A stretch of 54,264 bases of DNA, from contig JAKEET010000194.1 in the NCBI GenBank assembly GCA_022616435.1, positions 1 to 54,264 on the forward strand, read 5' to 3'. The notes beneath the pieces were generated by a model that searched no databases, was not told where the DNA came from, and saw only the letters and a program-made list of their open reading frames with translations. Both the position numbers and the translations under genes were made by a program. Shown in pieces: positions 50,096 through 54,264 of the stretch. Every line of letters starts with the position of its first letter. The first letter of the stretch is position 1. The stretch comes from Gemmataceae bacterium (lineage in GTDB: Bacteria > Planctomycetota > Planctomycetia > Gemmatales > Gemmataceae).

Positions 50096-50662
50096 ATGGA
50101 CGCCGCGTCCTCCACCAACGGCCACTTGACGCCGGAGAAAGTCTTTCGCGACTATGCTCCGCGCGTCTACAGCCTGGCGCGGCGCATGCTCGGCAACGAC
50201 GCCGACGCCGAGGACGTCACCCAGGACGTGCTCTTGCAAGTGGTCCGCAAGCTCGACACCTTTCGCGGCGACGCCAACATCGCCACCTGGCTGCACCGGG
50301 TCACCGTCAACGCCGCACTGGCCCATCGCAAGAAACGCGCCCGCCGCGCCGACCGCGAGCAGCACGACGGCGATTTCTTCCAGAGCGACGGCCATCACGC
50401 CCAGCCGGTCCGCCCGTGGGCGATCAACCCGGCGACCCAGGCGGAGCAGCACGAAACCAGCCGGCTCATCGAGCAAGCCATCGCCGACCTGCCGGAAGCG
50501 TACCGCGACGTCTACGTGCTCGCCGAGGTGGAAGGCCTGCCCAATTCCGAGATCGGCGAGTTCCTCAACCTGAGCGTTCCCGCGGTCAAGAGCCGATTGC
50601 ACCGAGGCCGACTGCACATGCGCCACGCCTTGGCCAAGCACTTCGAGGGGGTGGCGTCATGA
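50096..50662 (+). CDS. ECF-family RNA polymerase sigma factor
   Basis: 188 residues. Region 2: FRDYAPRVYSLARRMLGNDADAEDVTQDVLLQVVRKLDTFRGDANIATWLHRVTVNAALAHRKK. Region 4: DLPEAYRDVYVLAEVEGLPNSEIGEFLNLSVPAVKSRLHRGRLHMRHAL. It is a complete RpoE-like sigma factor. The last bases overlap the start of a zinc-finger anti-sigma gene (ATGA), so the two are coupled and the sigma factor is probably held by that partner until a signal arrives. TTGCAG and TACAAT with a 19-base gap (50059-50089) lie just upstream, a poor promoter match. Confidence 0.95.
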   Translation: MDAASSTNGHLTPEKVFRDYAPRVYSLARRMLGNDADAEDVTQDVLLQVVRKLDTFRGDANIATWLHRVTVNAALAHRKKRARRADREQHDGDFFQSDGHHAQPVRPWAINPATQAEQHETSRLIEQAIADLPEAYRDVYVLAEVEGLPNSEIGEFLNLSVPAVKSRLHRGRLHMRHALAKHFEGVAS

Positions 50663-50889
50663 CCTGCCGCGAGCTGGCCGAGATCCTGGACGACTTCGTC
50701 GCCGGCGCCCTGACGGAGGAGTTCTGCGTTTCCATCCGCAGTCATCTGGAGATCTGCCCGGAGTGCCTGCACTTCGTGGAGACCTACCAGCTCACGATTC
50801 AGATCGGCCGCCGCCTGCCGCCGGCCGCCTGTCCCGAGCATGTGATCGAACGGGTCAGGAGGCTGCTCGACGACCAAGCCGAACCCTAG
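50659..50889 (+). CDS. Zinc-finger (zf-HC2-like) anti-sigma factor
   Basis: 76 residues, start overlapping the sigma factor stop. MTCRELAEILDDFVAGAL is followed by FCVSIRSHLEICPECLHFVETYQLTIQIGR: the H-x3-C-x2-C motif (HLEICPEC) of zinc-binding anti-sigma domains is present. There is no membrane segment, so it acts in the cytoplasm, perhaps as a redox or metal-responsive partner. Its short length and lack of a sensor domain are usual for planctomycete zf-HC2 proteins. Confidence 0.88.
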   Translation: MTCRELAEILDDFVAGALTEEFCVSIRSHLEICPECLHFVETYQLTIQIGRRLPPAACPEHVIERVRRLLDDQAEP

Positions 50890-50911
50890 TCACCGTTCCA
50901 GGGCCGCGACG

Positions 50912-51196
50912 ATGTATCAACAACCCGCTCTCGACTTGCTGACCAGCTCGCACACCTTTCCCGGACCGTACACGTTCAAGGTGATCGGCAAATCGGAAGG
51001 GGGTTTCCTGGCCCGCGCCGTCGCCGCCGTGCGCGAAGAGCTCGCCCAGGACACCGATCCGCCCTTCAAGGTCCGTGAAGCCCGCGGCGGCCGCCACATC
51101 GCCGTCACCCTGGAGCCGCGCATCGAACACGCCGGCCAGGTGCTGGCCGTCTACCGCCGCCTGCGCGCCATGGTGGGTTTGGTGATGTTGTGGTGA
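50912..51196 (+). CDS. DUF493 (YbeD-like) protein
   Basis: 94 residues. TFPGPYTFKVIGKSEGGFLARAVAAVREEL and GGRHIAVTLEPRIEHAGQVLAVYRRLRAMVGLVMLW match the DUF493/YbeD ACT-like ferredoxin fold, including the final strand that ends in the usual VxMxL. YbeD in E. coli is of uncertain role. It lies 22 bases after the anti-sigma gene and may belong to the same transcript. Confidence 0.9.
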   Translation: MYQQPALDLLTSSHTFPGPYTFKVIGKSEGGFLARAVAAVREELAQDTDPPFKVREARGGRHIAVTLEPRIEHAGQVLAVYRRLRAMVGLVMLW

Positions 51197-51299
51197 GCCT
51201 CCCCGTCAGCAGAATGCCAGAACGCCAGTAACGCCAGTGTTGCCAACATGCCACGCTTGCCACTCATTTCCTTTTCAGACGAGCGCAACCAAAACGGGG

Positions 51300-52610
51300 T
51301 CAGTCCCTCGCCAGCCGCTTCGTGCAGTCGATGAACAGCCACGTGACCGACGCCACCAAGCACATCGCCACGACCCCCCAGAACAGGCCTTCCCAGCCGT
51401 AGTACAGCTTCAGGTAGCCCAGGCACGGACCGGCGGCGAACCCGCCCAGAGCGCCCACCGTGTTCACCAGGCCGAACAGCGTGGCCGAGGCGCGGCCGCC
51501 CATGTCGGTGATCGCGCCCCATTGCGTCGGCAGGCTCCAGTCGCCGAAGAACCGCGCCGCCATGAGCACGACCATCGCCAGCCGGCCGTCGGGAACCTGG
51601 AACGTGACGTACACCAGCACGGCGGCGACGAGCTTGCCGGTGCAGCCGACGAGGCTGCGGGACCAGCGGCGATTGCCCCAGACCCGGATCAAGGCGTCGT
51701 TGAGGATGCCGCCGATGACGCCGCCGATCGCGCCGCCGATGAGCGGCAAGGGCGCGAACAGTCCCATCGTCACCGGATCGAGACCGCGCGCCTCGGCCAG
51801 GAACAACGGGATCCAGAAGACATAGAGCTGGTCCTGGAAGGTGCTGGCGAACGCGTACACCAGCAGCATTCCCAGACTGAGCCCCGCGCCGGCGTCGTAG
51901 CGCAGCCGGACCTTCGTGGCCGCGTCGCCAGCGCCGGTGTAAGGCTTGGGCTCGGCATCCAGCAGTTGCCGCTCGGCCGCGTTGGCCCAGGGATGTTCGC
52001 CGGGGTTGTCGCGGACGCACCACCACCAGGCGATGGCGAGCAACACGCCGGGCGCCATGATCGCGATGAGGGCGTGTTGCCACGATAGCCCGAGCAGGCC
52101 GATCAACAGGGTAGCAATGACGAGCGACGAGCACGCCCCGCCGATCCGTCCCAGCGACGCCACCACGCCCTGGACCGACGTGCGGACGTCGAGCGGGAAC
52201 CAGATGCGCGTCATCTTGCTGATCACCGGATAGGCCCCCGCCTGGGCAAGGCCGAAGCCGGCGCGGACCGCGCCGACCCGCCAGAAGCCGCTGGTCCAGG
52301 CCACGCCGGCCACCGCCGCGGACCACAGCAGGATGATGACGGCCAGCACCGCCCGCGGCCCCAGCCAATCACCCGCCAAGCCGCCGGGCACCTGGCCGAG
52401 GGCGTACGACGCCAGAAACGCGGAGTCGAGCCAGCCGATGTCGGCGTCGGTGAGCTCTGGAAAATCCCTGCGGAACTGGGGCTTGATGACGCCCCACGAG
52501 TAGCGGTGCAAATAGAGCAGCGAGCTCGCGGCGCAGGCCAGCGCGAACATGATCCAGCGAACTCGGGTGGGCCGTTCGAGCGCGATGGGCTCGTGACTTC
52601 CATCTTGCAT
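51300..52610 (-). CDS. Major facilitator superfamily transporter
   Basis: 436 residues from ATG 52610, with AAGGAGCTCGT upstream. Twelve membrane segments, with the MFS loop 2-3 motif GQVPGGLAGDWLGPRAVL and a second copy in the other half. RVRWIMFALACAASSLLYLHRYSWGVIKPQ resembles the start of the anion:cation symporter/phthalate permease group (ACS family), which carries organic anions such as glucarate, hexuronates or phosphoglycerate. The substrate cannot be fixed from sequence. It is divergent from the DUF1559 gene across a 407-base region. Confidence 0.9.
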   Translation of the reverse strand: MQDGSHEPIALERPTRVRWIMFALACAASSLLYLHRYSWGVIKPQFRRDFPELTDADIGWLDSAFLASYALGQVPGGLAGDWLGPRAVLAVIILLWSAAVAGVAWTSGFWRVGAVRAGFGLAQAGAYPVISKMTRIWFPLDVRTSVQGVVASLGRIGGACSSLVIATLLIGLLGLSWQHALIAIMAPGVLLAIAWWWCVRDNPGEHPWANAAERQLLDAEPKPYTGAGDAATKVRLRYDAGAGLSLGMLLVYAFASTFQDQLYVFWIPLFLAEARGLDPVTMGLFAPLPLIGGAIGGVIGGILNDALIRVWGNRRWSRSLVGCTGKLVAAVLVYVTFQVPDGRLAMVVLMAARFFGDWSLPTQWGAITDMGGRASATLFGLVNTVGALGGFAAGPCLGYLKLYYGWEGLFWGVVAMCLVASVTWLFIDCTKRLARD

Positions 52611-53017
52611 ACGAGCTCCTTGCGGAACCCAGGCGCAACCCACGCCACGTTCCGAGTTGCTTCCACAAACATTACGAAAGGCCGACGGTCGCCGCCGCGT
52701 CGATTCCACGCCCGAAATCCGTCCCACGGGGTTGGCTGCAGTATTCGCTTTCCGTACATTACGAAATAGTAATGACTTAAGACAAATTAGAAAAGAATGA
52801 GGATTTCCTTTGACAAGCACGCCAGGCCGTTTATACTACCAAGCACGCTGCATTTCACGCTGCCCGTACGCTGCCCCATCGAAACTTGGCCGTAACCAGT
52901 TTATCCATCATAAATTGCGTCGGCGTCCGTAATGCGCGTCCCTCGGCAGCCCGTGTCGAGAAGCCGTCCATGCGGGTCCGTCGTGTTTCCTTGTCTCTCA
53001 TTTTTTAAGGAGTTCTC
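52611..53017. other. Divergent intergenic region with AT-rich core and strong promoter
   Basis: 407 bases. The part at 52755-52815 is notably AT-rich compared with the rest of the window (AATAGTAATGACTTAAGACA). It holds the promoter at 52810-52837, leaving a 5' leader of about 170 bases before the DUF1559 start. No gene is seen in the leader. Confidence 0.6.
52810..52837 (+). promoter_or_regulatory. Strong sigma70-type promoter of the DUF1559 gene
   Basis: TTGACA (52810-52815), 16-base spacer, TATACT (52832-52837). This is the best promoter match in the window. Confidence 0.75.
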
Positions 53018-53926
53018 ATGAACGCGAAACACGCTGTCCGAGCCGGCTTCACCCTGATCGAGTTGCTCGTGGTCATCGCCATCATTGCCATCCTCATCGC
53101 CTTGCTTGTCCCCGCCGTGCAAAAGGTCCGCGAGGCCGCGGCGCGCACGCAGTCGACCAACAATCTCAAGCAGATCGGCCTGGGGTCCCACAACTACAAC
53201 GACGTGCACAAGAGCCTGCCCTACAATGGCTTTCGCGGCAACGGCGGCATCCTCACCTGGGGCAATCCCGCCGTGAAGGATTCAGGCTCGTGCTTGTACC
53301 AGATCCTGCCCTACGTCGAGCAAGATGCTCTTTACAAGCGGGGCAACGGAACGCAGCAGGGAAATCCCGCCTGGTCGCACCTCGTCCCCGTGTCCGTCTA
53401 CCTTTGTCCCGGGCGGAACCGGGGCCTCGGCGTGGCCACCAACCTCAACACGACAGCCCCCGGGCCGTTCAACGATTATGCGATCAATGCCCGGATCAAC
53501 AACCCCGGCAACAATGACGGCAATCGGGTCAATAACCGCGTCGCCGTCCAGCACATTCGCGACGGCTCGATGAATACGATCATGTTCGGGCATGCCTACC
53601 TGCGGACCACCGTCTACGCCAGCAAGAACGGCAACGGCTGGAAGGAGTCGATCTGGGGCGGCGGCTGGGGCGGCACCGGCCGCTCGTCGCGGAGGGCCAG
53701 CGATGCAAGCACCAGCGGCGTCCCTACGGCTCTTTTGCCCACGCGGCACTTTCTGCAAGACCACCCCACCGTGGTGCAAAGCAACCGCTGGGGAAGCCCG
53801 TGGGCGCAAGGCGCGCTGTTCGTGCTCGGCGACGGCCACGTGCAGATGATCAGCTACAGCGTCAGTCCAACCACGTTCGAGCGGTTGATCCTGCCGGCCG
53901 ATGGTCAGCCGGTGGAGTTGCCGTAG
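53018..53926 (+). CDS. DUF1559-domain pilin-like protein
   Basis: 302 residues, AAGGAGTTCTC upstream. The type IV pilin/pseudopilin head is intact: GFTLIELLVVIAIIAILIALLVPAVQKVREAAARTQSTNNLKQIGLGSHNYND, with the prepilin peptidase site before Phe and Glu at +5. The DUF1559 body follows (WSHLVPVSVYLCPGRN), then the terminal VLGDGHVQMISYSV that corresponds to the H-x9-DG region. Planctomycetes have many such proteins, thought to be surface or pseudopilus components. A strong promoter precedes it and several hairpins follow. Confidence 0.96.
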   Translation: MNAKHAVRAGFTLIELLVVIAIIAILIALLVPAVQKVREAAARTQSTNNLKQIGLGSHNYNDVHKSLPYNGFRGNGGILTWGNPAVKDSGSCLYQILPYVEQDALYKRGNGTQQGNPAWSHLVPVSVYLCPGRNRGLGVATNLNTTAPGPFNDYAINARINNPGNNDGNRVNNRVAVQHIRDGSMNTIMFGHAYLRTTVYASKNGNGWKESIWGGGWGGTGRSSRRASDASTSGVPTALLPTRHFLQDHPTVVQSNRWGSPWAQGALFVLGDGHVQMISYSVSPTTFERLILPADGQPVELP

Positions 53927-54264
53927 AGACTCTACCGCACAAGGTGGCGGCTGAAACGCCGCCACCCCTTAAGAGTGACCGGGCACTCAAGTCTCAATCC
54001 CGGTCACCTGATCCATAGAGGGGTCTCACGCCAGCGACTGAGACAAAGACCCCTTTGATGCTTGTGCAGCCTGTTCGCCAGGCCACGGGCGAGGAACGCT
54101 GAGGTCCATACTTTGATCTCCGCGAGCGCTGATTTCCTGTCTAAAGATGAAAAATACCTAATTATTTGCCTCGTCACACGAATCTGTGGGTGAGTTCGGA
54201 TTCAGGCAAGGCACCCAGCTTGTGAAATAACGCGGTTTCTGCAGCGCGGAAGGTTCGAAAACCG
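53927..54264. other. Right-edge intergenic region
   Basis: 338 bases. The first 130 hold the three hairpins. The rest becomes AT-rich near 54150 (AAAATACCTAATTATTTGCC) and shows no supported gene before the window ends. Confidence 0.5.
53943..54057 (+). terminator. Three consecutive terminator-like hairpins after the DUF1559 gene
   Basis: GGTGGCGGC/GCCGCCACC (53943-53966, 6-base loop), GTGACCGGG/CCCGGTCAC (53975-54007), and a bulged stem AGGGGTCTCA...TGAGA/CCCCT (about 54018-54057) followed by TTT. Together they should stop transcription from the strong upstream promoter. Confidence 0.6.

Overview
The window reads as a piece of a planctomycete chromosome, most like the Gemmata group. The base composition is high in G+C. 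A DUF1559 pilin-like protein, an LEPR-XLL-like export signature, Uma2 and YciI proteins, a ThuA/CxxCH cytochrome remnant, planctomycete-type ECF sigma factors, a methanopterin-linked C1 enzyme and many short palindromic repeats between genes all point that way. No rRNA, tRNA or CRISPR array was found. All calls come from reading the sequence; no database search was run.

Layout. 1-14.9 kb is mostly central metabolism: the end of a lactate/malate dehydrogenase, an aldolase-like protein, a Cys-less asparagine-synthetase-like protein, an SMP-30 lactonase-like protein, a membrane-anchored Pcm, Mch, a TPR protein, a methyltransferase, an ABC-2 exporter, HemF, an RluA-type pseudouridine synthase, a Uma2 nuclease and SucC. 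15.2-23.5 kb holds export genes: a DevCAB-like ABC exporter, a STAS-like protein, an RND adaptor, an SDR and an RND permease that lacks its second periplasmic domain. These are separated by families of short inverted repeats, some of which run into coding sequence.

23.7-31.2 kb is the most unusual part. All genes point the same way with short gaps or overlaps: an ECF sigma factor fused to an export-type N-terminus, a second STAS-like protein, a membrane protein, a probable graspetide precursor with six TTxAx(G/D)EEGG cores behind a signal-peptide-like leader, its ATP-grasp ligase, an EF-hand beta-propeller, a methyltransferase, a peroxiredoxin-like protein with an in-frame UGA, a rhodanese-like protein with two in-frame UGAs (UGU motif), and two YciI proteins. 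The in-frame UGAs are best read as selenocysteine. Each is followed at the proper distance by a SECIS-like hairpin, and a classical selenocysteine formate dehydrogenase lies in the same window.

31.2-38 kb has a decayed ThuA/cytochrome gene, a C45-family hydrolase, a WD40 protein and two small proteins. 38-44 kb is a Tat-exported Sec-containing formate dehydrogenase operon (alpha, 4Fe-4S beta, NrfD-like anchor) interrupted by a DUF433/DUF5615 toxin-antitoxin pair. Together with Mch it suggests methanopterin-linked oxidation of C1 units ending at formate. 44-54 kb has a LarA-like protein, an aldehyde dehydrogenase and a class III aminotransferase with a VapBC pair between them, a coiled-coil protein, an ECF sigma/anti-sigma pair, DUF493, an MFS transporter, and a DUF1559 protein behind a strong sigma70-type promoter.
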